From assembly GCA_002419465.1 (NCBI GenBank), contig DIGE01000016.1, positions 96,478 through 160,477 on the forward strand: 64,000 nucleotides of DNA. Reading direction: 5' to 3'. The notes under the pieces were generated by a model. That model ran no database searches and had not been told where the DNA came from. It saw only the letters and a program-made list of their open reading frames with translations. The position numbers and the translations under genes are program-made. Source of the stretch: Geobacter sp. UBA5730. GTDB lineage: Bacteria; Desulfobacterota; Desulfuromonadia; Geobacterales; Pseudopelobacteraceae. Shown piece after piece: positions 52,701-58,852 of the stretch. Position 1 is the first letter of the stretch. Each line of letters opens with the position of its first letter.

Positions 52701-53362
52701 AAGGGTTTTGCCTTGCCATCAAACCGTAGCGGGGCGCCGTTTACCATTGCCGAGAAGTGAGGGACGGTATACCTTTCCGCCAGGTGAGGGATGTTGCTGA
52801 TAAAGGGGATTGCCAGCTGCAGGTCCTGCAGCGTGTGTTTTTTACCGCCAGCCACGGCCAGGTCGTCAAACTCAAGATTGCCATTGGTGATGGTGATGTT
52901 GTTGATTGAGAAACGGGTGGCGCTTTTCTTTTCGGCTTTGGGTTGTTTTGCCAGATGATCGAGGATATCGGAAAAATTGTAGCGGTTGGCAGCGGTGCGC
53001 ACCAGCCGGATCCGGGGTGCGCCAAGGGACAGTTCATCAACCACTGCGGCAAAACGGAAGATTGATGCCGTGCTCAGTGAGGCTCGCAGCTGCCCCAGCT
53101 CAACAAACGGGGTGGTGCCGTCCGGCTCGAACAGACGGAAACCTTCTACGGTGGCGGTCATGCCAAAGGGGTTGAGCCGCACCTTGGCGATGCTGGCCTT
53201 ACGGTTCAAGGCCTTGGAGATTCCCTTTTCAGCCTGAACACGCAGGATTCCTGGCAACACCAGCACAATCAGCACAAGGATCAGCACCAACGCTCCGCCA
53301 CCCCGGATGGCCAGTTTTTTCCCGTGTTGTTGCAGCCAGTTGAGAACAGTTTTACCGTTCAT
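49700..53362 (-). CDS. Large DUF748/AsmA-like envelope protein with OmpA-like C-terminal part
   Basis: 1220 residues. One N-terminal membrane helix (about 20-40), then a long beta-rich AsmA/DUF748-type body with repeated units (FRLFEPDGTTPFVELGQLRASLS, LSLTDGTVHFYDR, a Thr/Pro/Ala linker near 815-830, YSGTYLGYVIDKGKLFLDLKYHIENKQL, RTDDPKFSIWGVVWQVVVNLFVKAATSPFALL). After it comes an OmpA-like fold split by an insert (VNFAFGSSILTPPEQQKLLTLA ... DRVAAVRNFL). It likely lies in the periplasm and helps lipid transfer or outer-membrane assembly. ATG 53362 follows AAGGAG; the upstream frame is not used. Confidence 0.85.
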   Translation of the reverse strand: MNGKTVLNWLQQHGKKLAIRGGGALVLILVLIVLVLPGILRVQAEKGISKALNRKASIAKVRLNPFGMTATVEGFRLFEPDGTTPFVELGQLRASLSTASIFRFAAVVDELSLGAPRIRLVRTAANRYNFSDILDHLAKQPKAEKKSATRFSINNITITNGNLEFDDLAVAGGKKHTLQDLQLAIPFISNIPHLAERYTVPHFSAMVNGAPLRFDGKAKPLAKAMEATVNLNLDRLDLPFYLAYLPAGLPVKLDKGSLTLHLAVTYRVHASKQPELTISGLTRLDGISVAEKNGTPLVSFARFDVQAKAVELFSRLVDLERISLDGLTVHASRDPQGRLNFQRLLPAQKSTPKPQKQDAQSDKQKADNAPPLKLKVANLSLTDGTVHFYDRQPKGGFKASLSEITVKLANLSTEKDAKSTYELALKGDGGEQINASGTAIITPLAATTSFKLSDIKLQRGWPYLQKLLTRPVKGTLGLTGAAEFTAADGLNAHDVAVTLQNLTAEFGNKDGVNLSRLEVKGAGFNQKQNRAEVGEVKLSKGTVKLSRELDGSLSAQALLAPQPSLATTGQPVRQTKKSAATKGEARPFSWLVKQIDLNGLNIGFKDNSFEEPPEFKLRNIRLATGNLQGPKFAPMPLKFNATFGTNAPLYAQGTLTPQPFRYRGSVGFKRLPIRNFEAYVPENVNIFFVGGTLDSAMRLDLGMDKTGKPTGSFSGNAGLRNFHAVDTVQEEDLLKWESLQLDQIKGTIAPFRLAISQIALNDVYSRIAVRKDGTLNLQNLVSNPEAQSAAAKVTPPPAATLPVSSTTTTTTPATTPAPAAQIKIDELTIQDGTMAFSDAHLPQQFKTTFHKLGGRVTGLSSEMNQFADVDLRGNLENHSPLLIKGRINPLRDDLFVDITISFKDIELSPASPYSGTYLGYVIDKGKLFLDLKYHIENKQLKAENKIFVDQFTFGPPVASDKATSLPVRLGVALLKDRNGEIHLDLPVTGRTDDPKFSIWGVVWQVVVNLFVKAATSPFALLSSMMGSSEDLSAVNFAFGSSILTPPEQQKLLTLAKGLNDRPALKVEIKGFVDRERDAEGYRSELLSKKMKQEKYRELAKAGKVAQGQSPEQVAIQPNEYSRYLKAVYLKEKFPKPRNFIGMLKELPDAEMQKLIIANTVVGDQELKQLAADRVAAVRNFLTGSGKMAQERLFQKADDIYKPSKKEKGVASRAELDPIAP

Positions 53363-53431
53363 GGCGGTCTCCTTCTGTCCGGTGGTCTGACTGAAACTAT
53401 ACCGTATCCTGCACAAAGTGGAAGCGCTTGA

Positions 53432-53459
53432 TTGAAAATCCTTGTGGCTGGGGTATACT
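53432..53459 (+). promoter_or_regulatory. Ferritin gene promoter
   Basis: TTGAAA (53432-53437) and TATACT (53454-53459) separated by 16 bases, about 37 bases upstream of the ferritin ATG. I see no clear Fur box over it. Confidence 0.55.
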
Positions 53460-53495
53460 CCAAGCTCTGAAACACAACTTGTCAGGAGGAACACC

Positions 53496-54026
53496 ATGAT
53501 CAGCCCCAAAATGGCCGACAGTCTCAACAAGCATATGAACCTGGAACTGTTTTCCGCCCACCTGTACCTCTCCATGTCGTCCTGTGCAAACGAACAGGGC
53601 CTGAAAGGCGCCGCCAGCTGGTTTCTGGTGCAGTATCAGGAGGAGATGATCCACTTCATGAAGTTCTATCGCTACCTGGTGGACCAGGGGATTAACGTCA
53701 CCTTTACGGCCGGCAAGGCCGTGCCCAACAGCTACAAAACCCTGTTGGAGATGTTTGAGAAGACCCTGGTGCATGAGCAGCTGATTACCTCCTGCATCAA
53801 CGAACTGACTGAGCAGGCCGTGAAAGAAAAGGACCATGCCAGCCAGATTTTTCTGCAGTGGTTCGTCACCGAGCAGATTGAGGAAGAGAACAACGACCGC
53901 GACATCATCGCCAAGCTCAAGCTGGTGGGCAACAACGGCCAGGGTGTGCTGATGATCGACAGTGAACTGGGGCAGCGGGTGTTTGTACCGGTGCCGGGCG
54001 CCACCGTCCCGATCCAGGTGGCCTAA
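53496..54026 (+). CDS. ftnA: Non-heme ferritin
   Basis: 176 residues. Four-helix bundle with the diiron ligands Glu in NLELFSAHLYLSM, EEMIHFMKFYRYL, and LVHEQLITSCINEL, plus QIFLQWFVTEQIEEE. Stores iron in the cytoplasm, fitting an iron-reducing lifestyle. ATG 53496 follows AGGAGG. A small Cys-rich protein gene follows after 8 bases. Confidence 0.95.
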   Translation: MISPKMADSLNKHMNLELFSAHLYLSMSSCANEQGLKGAASWFLVQYQEEMIHFMKFYRYLVDQGINVTFTAGKAVPNSYKTLLEMFEKTLVHEQLITSCINELTEQAVKEKDHASQIFLQWFVTEQIEEENNDRDIIAKLKLVGNNGQGVLMIDSELGQRVFVPVPGATVPIQVA

Positions 54027-54034
54027 GTGCGTCC

Positions 54035-54280
54035 GTGAAAATCCGTTTCTGCGAGCATAGCCCCAAAGGTAAAAGCAGGCTGGTGAAGCAACTAGCCGCC
54101 GAGTTTCCAGGGCTGGATGTCAAGGTCAAGGGCTGTTGCAAACAGTGCAAGATCTGTCGCAAAACCGCCTTCTGTGTGCTGGATGTGCAACATGTTTTAA
54201 CAGCTGCAACCTGGGAAGAACTGTACCAAACCATTTGTAAAAACATGGCAATTTATGTCTTCATATATTTAAATTGTTGA
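54035..54280 (+). CDS. Small Cys-rich protein, DUF1450-like
   Basis: 81 residues from a GTG start. MKIRFCEHSPKGKSRLVKQLAAEFPGLDV... has the pattern of YuzB/DUF1450 proteins: one Cys near the start and a CCKQCKICRKTAFC set, followed by a helix. The Cys set could bind a metal or an iron-sulfur cluster. Co-transcribed with ferritin by spacing, hinting at a role in iron handling. The ribosome site is poor. Family call is from memory and moderate. Confidence 0.65.
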   Translation: MKIRFCEHSPKGKSRLVKQLAAEFPGLDVKVKGCCKQCKICRKTAFCVLDVQHVLTAATWEELYQTICKNMAIYVFIYLNC

Positions 54281-54298
54281 ATATAAATAAATATTTGC

Positions 54299-54328
54299 TT
54301 GCATTAATCGTTTGCTTTGGTGTATTAG
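54299..54328 (+). promoter_or_regulatory. Probable promoter of the outer-membrane protein gene
   Basis: TTGCAT (54299-54304) and TATTAG (54323-54328), spacing 18, in a clearly AT-rich stretch. A leader of about 135 bases would follow, long enough for a regulatory fold, but I recognise no riboswitch there. Confidence 0.35.
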
Positions 54329-54470
54329 AACCACGCTTACGCAATACCAATCAAGCGTTGTATACCGTAACCGTCCAAGAACACGGATGAGTTGGGGTGA
54401 AACAAATCTGATTCATGTTGTAGCACCATATTCCAAGCAGCACATTTTCCATGGAAAAGGAGAGAGATGC

Positions 54471-56135
54471 ATGCGTAAAGCAAACAAGTTGATGCTGGCT
54501 GCCGTACTGGCTGTAGCACTGCCCACCGGCGCACTGGCCGCCGAGGCTGACCTGCAGGTCAAGATCGACAAGCTGTCCCAACAGATGGAGGACCTGAAGG
54601 GCCAGGTTCAGAAGATCGAGGATAAGTCCCTCGGTAAATGGCTGACCATTGGCGGCAGCTACCAGTTCCGCATGGACAGTCTGCATGGCAAAACCGCTGC
54701 GTATACTGACGCAATGGGTACCTTTACCAATGTGGCGAATTATTATGCTGGTGCTTATGGGTTTGCCGGTTACATGCAAGCCATGGGTATGCAGGATACC
54801 CTGATGTCAACGACAAAATATTCTGCAGCAGTGCCTACCGCAGCCTATTTTAACTCAGTAATTGGTCCGCTTGTTATGGGCGGGACTGTAGCTGCTGATT
54901 ACAAAGCCTCATACAAGCCAAAGAATGAGACCCTCTACACCAACAAGTTCGCCCTGGACCTGAAGGCCAAGGCTACCCAGGATGTGACCGTCAACGTCAA
55001 GCTGGGCATGTACAAGGTGTTCGGTTCCCAGGATGATAACGCTGTGACCGGCAACGCCTTCTTTGCCGATCGCACCGGCGTCTTCGACGGCACCTTGGGC
55101 CATGTGCCTTCCAGCAGCTACCTGAACGTTGACCGCGCCTATGCCACCTGGAGCAACATCCTGGATCAGCCGATCTGGTTGTCGATTGGCCGTCGCCCCT
55201 CCACTGATGGCGCCCCCGGCAACCTGAAGTCCAACAACGAGCGTCCCGGTAACGGCGGCACCCCGGCCCTGCTGGTCAACTATGCCTTTGACGGCATGAC
55301 CCTGGGCTATGCCCCGGACATCGACATGCTGCCCGGCTTCTACACCAAGATTTGCTACGGCCGCGGTTTTGACTCCGGTTTCCGGGGCACTGTCACCAAC
55401 AGCCTCAAAGACACCGACATGCTGGGTATCGCCGTCATCCCGGTGGATACCGATCCTCTGCGGATCTGGATGCAGTGGAACCGTGGCATGAACATCTTTG
55501 ACTTCCCGGTCATGCAGGACACCGCCTTTGGTAATACCGCTCCTTCGGTGAACCTGGGTTCCATCGACTGGTACGGCCTGGGCGCCATGTCAACCCTCAA
55601 GAAGGTCGGCCCCGGCGATCTGAACTTCTTCCTGGACGGTGGTATCAGCGTGACCCACCCCAACCAGAATGTGTCTGGTCAGGCCATGTTCCAAGGCCTG
55701 ATGACCGGCTCACCGCTTAGCCCCGAGGCTCCTGAGAGCAAGACCGGTTATGCCGTATATGCTGGTGTACGCTATGACCTGCCCAGCCGTACCAAACTTG
55801 GGTTTGAGTATAACTACGGTACCAAGAACTGGATCACCTTCTCCCCTGCTGCTGACGATATGTGGACCAGCAAGGTCGGTACCCGTGGTCATGTGTTCGA
55901 GCCGTACGTCATCCAGGAGCTGAACCTGAAGCCGGTCTCCTCCTATTTTGCCAAGGCCTTCTTCAAGTTGGGTTATCAGTACTATGACTTCAACTACACC
56001 GGCAGCAACAACTGGGTTGGCGCTCCGGTCAAGATTTCTAACCTTGACACATTTACTGCGAATGGTGGTATGTTGCTGCAAGCTCCGGTTAAGACCGCTC
56101 ATGACATCTATGGTACCTTCGAAGTACACTTCTAG
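54471..56135 (+). CDS. Outer-membrane beta-barrel protein, DUF3373-like
   Basis: 554 residues. Signal peptide (MRKANKLMLAAVLAVALP..., cut after ALAAEA), a short coiled coil (ADLQVKIDKLSQQMEDLKGQV) as in some porins and S-layer-linked proteins, then many alternating aromatic strands (LTIGGSYQFRMDS, TKLGFEYNYGT, KLGYQYYDFNYTG) ending in the terminal Phe (YGTFEVHF) needed for barrel insertion. Matches the Geobacter DUF3373 group from memory. A region near residue 75-150 is poor in strands and could be an extracellular loop. ATG 54471 follows AGGAG. Confidence 0.8.
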   Translation: MRKANKLMLAAVLAVALPTGALAAEADLQVKIDKLSQQMEDLKGQVQKIEDKSLGKWLTIGGSYQFRMDSLHGKTAAYTDAMGTFTNVANYYAGAYGFAGYMQAMGMQDTLMSTTKYSAAVPTAAYFNSVIGPLVMGGTVAADYKASYKPKNETLYTNKFALDLKAKATQDVTVNVKLGMYKVFGSQDDNAVTGNAFFADRTGVFDGTLGHVPSSSYLNVDRAYATWSNILDQPIWLSIGRRPSTDGAPGNLKSNNERPGNGGTPALLVNYAFDGMTLGYAPDIDMLPGFYTKICYGRGFDSGFRGTVTNSLKDTDMLGIAVIPVDTDPLRIWMQWNRGMNIFDFPVMQDTAFGNTAPSVNLGSIDWYGLGAMSTLKKVGPGDLNFFLDGGISVTHPNQNVSGQAMFQGLMTGSPLSPEAPESKTGYAVYAGVRYDLPSRTKLGFEYNYGTKNWITFSPAADDMWTSKVGTRGHVFEPYVIQELNLKPVSSYFAKAFFKLGYQYYDFNYTGSNNWVGAPVKISNLDTFTANGGMLLQAPVKTAHDIYGTFEVHF

Positions 56136-56165
56136 GACGTAACAGGCAGTTCCTTCTGTGTGGTA

Positions 56166-56195
56166 GGGCGGGTCGTTAAGACCCGCCCTTTTTTT
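56166..56195 (+). terminator. Rho-independent terminator after the outer-membrane protein gene
   Basis: Perfect 9-bp stem GGGCGGGTC/GACCCGCCC (56166-56174, 56180-56188) with a 5-base loop and seven T residues. Confidence 0.93.
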
Positions 56196-56250
56196 ATTTG
56201 AGAAGATTGGCGTATAGTTTTCGACTGATATCAACAAACGGGGTAATTCG

Positions 56251-56547
56251 ATGAAGAAGCTGTTGTTGGTCGATGATGATACGAAACTCTGCTCTATGCT
56301 TTCGGAATATCTGACAGCCGAAGGATTTTCAGTTGAAACGGTACATGACGGACGAGAGGGCGTTGCGAAGGCGTGCAGTGGAGATTACGATTTAGTTGTG
56401 CTCGACGTCATGTTGCCAGGGGAGAACGGCTTTGAGGTGTTACGGCATATTCGTACCAAAGTGGACACACCTGCTATCATGTTGACTGCCCGTGGCGAAG
56501 ATGTTGATAAAATCGCCTCTTCCGCAGAATCTGTGGGTAGAGGGTAG
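56251..56547 (+). pseudogene. Truncated OmpR/CpxR-type response regulator
   Basis: 98 codons: a normal receiver start (MKKLLLVDDDTKLCSMLSEYL, phospho-acceptor Asp in LVVLDVMLPGENG, LTARGEDVDKI), then homology stops and IS-like sequence reads ASSAESVGRG to a stop. The conserved Lys, the rest of the receiver and the whole DNA-binding domain are missing, so it cannot work as a regulator. The break is exactly at the first of two direct repeats. No kinase gene is nearby. Confidence 0.85.
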
Positions 56548-56583
56548 TAAAAAATAAGGCTCTTCAGCAGAATCTGTGGATAG
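56515..56583. repeat. Two 26-bp direct repeats, possible IS-end remnants
   Basis: Copies at 56515-56540 and 56558-56583 differ at 3 of 26 positions, 43 bases apart. The core is CTCTTCNGCAGAATCTGTGG. The second begins GGCTCTTC, like the ends of ISL3-family elements. They sit where the response regulator breaks off. No transposase remains. Confidence 0.55.
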
Positions 56584-56880
56584 CTTCAGTTGCCAACTGT
56601 TTGATACAAGGCGATTTTCATCACTTCAAAGTTTCTGACACGCCAGACACTGTTTCATCATCTGTTCTTGAGCAACACACGCCACCCGATGGCAACTGGT
56701 GGCTGTCTGGCAATGGATTGATTGTGTGAGGTGAATATGAACGGTTTCCGTTGTGGGTACGTGTTGCTTTAGATGCAGCTCTGGTGCCCGGTTCATTGGT
56801 AAAGCTGCTGGTAAGCGGCGCAGCTGGATATAATCATGAACCTCGGGGCTGAGAATTATAGTACGTGTTTCTCAAATAGC
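56584..56880. other. Non-coding relic stretch after the broken regulator
   Basis: No ORF with a start codon. One frame (about 56546-56728) stays open for about 60 codons (SVANCLIQGDFHHFKVSDT...WWLSGNGLIV) but begins without a start, so it could be a gene fragment. No RNA gene or regulatory motif was recognised in the rest. Confidence 0.5.
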
Positions 56881-56912
56881 GAAAGGCCCTGGTTCCCACG
56901 CCAGGGCCTTTC
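56881..56912. terminator. Hairpin terminator of the minus-strand membrane operon
   Basis: Perfect 12-bp stem GAAAGGCCCTGG/CCAGGGCCTTTC (56881-56892, 56901-56912), 8-base loop, just past the stop of the membrane protein gene. Short T-rich flanks on both sides. Confidence 0.75.
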
Positions 56913-56939
56913 CGTATTTCATGGCGGAAATACGTTTTG

Positions 56940-57989
56940 TTAAGCCTTTTCAGGTACCGCCTTTTTCACTGGACCGTTGCGACGGATGGCGGCGGCAAAC
57001 TCCATCCAGAAGACGAGGTAGATCGAAATCATCAGCGAGAGACCGATGTTCTGGTTCTCGGCGCCCAGCGCCTTGGCAAGGATGGGGGAAGCGAAACCGG
57101 CGCCCAGTGTTCCGGTGACCCGCTCCAGCAGATAGAAAAGTGGCAGGGTCAGCAGGGTGCCGACGATCATGATCGAGATGCCGGGCAGTCGTTTCACCCA
57201 GTATTTTGGGGAGAAGCCGTACATCCGCATAAAGATCACCACCCAGATGATCCAGACCGAATAGTCAACAGCGGCATCGGGCAGGGCCAGCTTGTTTTTT
57301 ACCAGGGCCACTTCAAGGATGGTAACACCGGCCAGCAGGGTGAACATCCAGTTGAATTTTTCGGAAGCCTGGGTCTGCCAGTTGCGGCTGTCAGGTGCCG
57401 GGGCCTCATTGTAGGAGTGGTTATGGGTACCCAGGGCCGAAAAAAGGATGGCGAACCAGATGCCGGCATTATGGAACAGCAGCGAAGAATGGTTGCCGGC
57501 CACATTGGCGATTCGTGACATCGGGTCCCGGATGAAGTCGGCTGCGATCCGCATCAGGAAGAGGTTCACCACCACCGAGCAGGCAATAATCACGGCGATG
57601 GTAAAGATTCGGCGTGGCAAGAGGTAGGGGTCCACCCGATCCGGAAAACCGAGGATGAAGGCAAACCAGATCAGGTACATGATCAGCGGGATGCCGAAGG
57701 TGATGCCATAGACCGAATTGCCGGCAAAATCACCGCTCTGGGCGTAGATGATCATGTTATTGCTGGGGTCGTCGTCGGTGTTGACTGCGGTAACGACATC
57801 CTTGGGCACATTTTTCAGATGGGGCAGCAGGCCCATGGCGTACCAGCCATGGTCGCCCTGAGAGGTTTGGACGACCCAGTAGTCGCTGCCCATCATTTCG
57901 TCAAGGCCTTGGAACAGGCGCATGCTGAACGCTGCGCAGAGGATACAGACCACCAGCAACAGGGCGGCGTGAGAGAGTTTCATCGGCAT
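56940..57989 (-). CDS. Eight-helix membrane protein of unknown function
   Basis: 349 residues from ATG 57989 (AGGAG 7 bases before). Not recognised. Helices at about 5-25, 85-110, 118-145, 168-185, 205-228, 238-258, 265-290 and 308-330. Between helix 1 and 2 is a polar segment of about 60 residues (MMGSDYWVVQTSQGDHGWYAMG), likely outside; conserved-looking charged residues within helices (RIAADFIRD, HNAGIWF, NHSSLLFHN) include His that could bind a cofactor. Last of four coupled genes under a sigma-54 promoter. Possibly the core of a small respiratory or transport complex, but nothing proves this. Confidence 0.8.
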   Translation of the reverse strand: MPMKLSHAALLLVVCILCAAFSMRLFQGLDEMMGSDYWVVQTSQGDHGWYAMGLLPHLKNVPKDVVTAVNTDDDPSNNMIIYAQSGDFAGNSVYGITFGIPLIMYLIWFAFILGFPDRVDPYLLPRRIFTIAVIIACSVVVNLFLMRIAADFIRDPMSRIANVAGNHSSLLFHNAGIWFAILFSALGTHNHSYNEAPAPDSRNWQTQASEKFNWMFTLLAGVTILEVALVKNKLALPDAAVDYSVWIIWVVIFMRMYGFSPKYWVKRLPGISIMIVGTLLTLPLFYLLERVTGTLGAGFASPILAKALGAENQNIGLSLMISIYLVFWMEFAAAIRRNGPVKKAVPEKA

Positions 57990-57999
57990 GGCAGTTCTC

Positions 58000-58251
58000 C
58001 TAGTCTTTGTGGGTAGTCCAGAACATCGAGACCGCATTGGCGGCAAACAGGCCATACAGCCACATCGTGTTCCAGGCCGGGCCGGACCAGTGACTGCCGT
58101 GACCACCACCGATCACGCCTGCTGCTACAATGATCCCCACCATGGCGGTGAACGAAACCATGGCAACTGCGCGCAGGATAGAGCTGTTCCGCCAGGTATG
58201 GCGCTCAAGCTCTTCAATCCGTTGCATCAATTCAAGCTCTCTCTGGGTCAT
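58000..58251 (-). CDS. Small two-helix membrane protein of unknown function
   Basis: 83 residues. A charged coiled start (MTQRELELMQRIEELERHTW), helix 1 (AVAMVSFTAMVGIIVAAGVIGGG), a short His-containing loop (GHGSHWSGPAW), helix 2 (WLYGLFAANAVSMFW). AAGGAG lies 7 bases before the ATG. Ten bases before the eight-helix protein gene, overlapped at its start by the 41-residue gene. The pairing suggests a small subunit of the same complex. Confidence 0.8.
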   Translation of the reverse strand: MTQRELELMQRIEELERHTWRNSSILRAVAMVSFTAMVGIIVAAGVIGGGHGSHWSGPAWNTMWLYGLFAANAVSMFWTTHKD

Positions 58252-58357
58252 GTTTTTTCTCCTTTACGCTCATAATAGCGATAAACAGGGCGGTTGCCGC
58301 GAAGGCTCCCCCTAGTAGTGCGGGATGCATGCTGGTAGTCAGGTGATAGAGCATCAT
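58232..58357 (-). CDS. 41-residue single-helix membrane microprotein
   Basis: Too short for usual gene finding. It reads MMLYHLTTSMHPALLGG..., one helix (about 14-31, AFAATALFIAIMS) and a basic-acidic tail (KEKKHDPERA). GAGGAG lies 4-5 bases before the ATG at 58357 (a second ATG follows at once), and this ribosome site overlaps the stop of the Cys-rich gene. Its own end overlaps the next gene by 20 bases. Such tiny one-helix proteins are typical extra subunits of membrane oxidases and transporters. Confidence 0.75.
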   Translation of the reverse strand: MMLYHLTTSMHPALLGGAFAATALFIAIMSVKEKKHDPERA

Positions 58358-58365
58358 TATTCTCC

Positions 58366-58554
58366 TCAGGCGGCAGCCGCCACCGTGTGCAAGGGCACGC
58401 GGTCAGACAACTCAAGGTATTTGACGCACTCGGTAAATTGCTTGCTGCAATAGCGGATGATCATGTTGACGTCGTGGGGCGAGATATAGCCACAGCCCAC
58501 ATCACAGTAATCATCGTTTAAGCCGTAGTATGGGCAGATCGGTCGGTTTTGCAT
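58366..58554 (-). CDS. Cys-rich 62-residue protein of unknown function
   Basis: MQNRPICPYYGLNDDYCDVG start with six Cys in the first 42 residues (C7, C17, C21, C36, C43 and neighbours), no signal peptide, so a soluble protein likely to bind a metal or cluster. First gene of the operon. There is no ribosome site before the ATG, and the sigma-54 promoter predicts transcription from about two bases upstream, so it may be translated from a leaderless message. Not recognised as a named family. Confidence 0.75.
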   Translation of the reverse strand: MQNRPICPYYGLNDDYCDVGCGYISPHDVNMIIRYCSKQFTECVKYLELSDRVPLHTVAAAA

Positions 58555-58567
58555 GAGGAACTACTTA

Positions 58568-58582
58568 GCAACTGGTGTGCCA
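58568..58582 (-). promoter_or_regulatory. Sigma-54 promoter of the unknown membrane operon
   Basis: Minus strand TGGCAC-N5-TTGCT with exact GG-N10-GC (GG 58581-58580, GC 58569-58568). RNA should start near 58556, two bases before the first ATG of the operon (58554). Confidence 0.85.
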
Positions 58583-58669
58583 GAGTTGAAAACGCAAGAT
58601 ATTGATTGCTTTAACTCATAACCTGTTGATTTTTTGGTTGAATACCGGTTGGTGGCGGTTATTTGTTTA

Positions 58670-58724
58670 TTTGCAAATATGCAAAACTCGGCAATCTGGT
58701 TTTGTTGAATTGCATTTTTGCAAA
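58670..58724. promoter_or_regulatory. Pair of TTGCA-N4-TGCAA palindromes, likely activator sites
   Basis: Perfect inverted repeats at 58671-58684 (extended to TTTGCA...TGCAAA, 58670-58685) and 58710-58723. Centres are 39 bases apart and lie about 121 and 160 bases upstream of the predicted transcription start, the normal place for dimers of a sigma-54 activator. The protein that binds is unknown. Confidence 0.7.
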
Positions 58725-58795
58725 TGAGATGACCGGCCTTCATGTTTTTTCGGGGAATGTACAAGCGGATGTTTTGGGGATAAATGCCGCAAATG

Positions 58796-58828
58796 CCTAG
58801 AAGCGCCCGCAGACAGGGCGCTTCTAGG
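58796..58828. terminator. Hairpin terminator after clpB
   Basis: Perfect 13-bp stem (58796-58808, 58816-58828), 7-base loop, 25 bases past the clpB stop. No strong U-tract on the minus strand. Confidence 0.7.
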
Positions 58829-58852
58829 GTACGGCTGACTGCTTTGATGAGG

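Noticed and set aside
56546..56728. Possible small gene after the broken regulator
   Set aside because: The frame has no start codon or ribosome site; kept only as a possible fragment.
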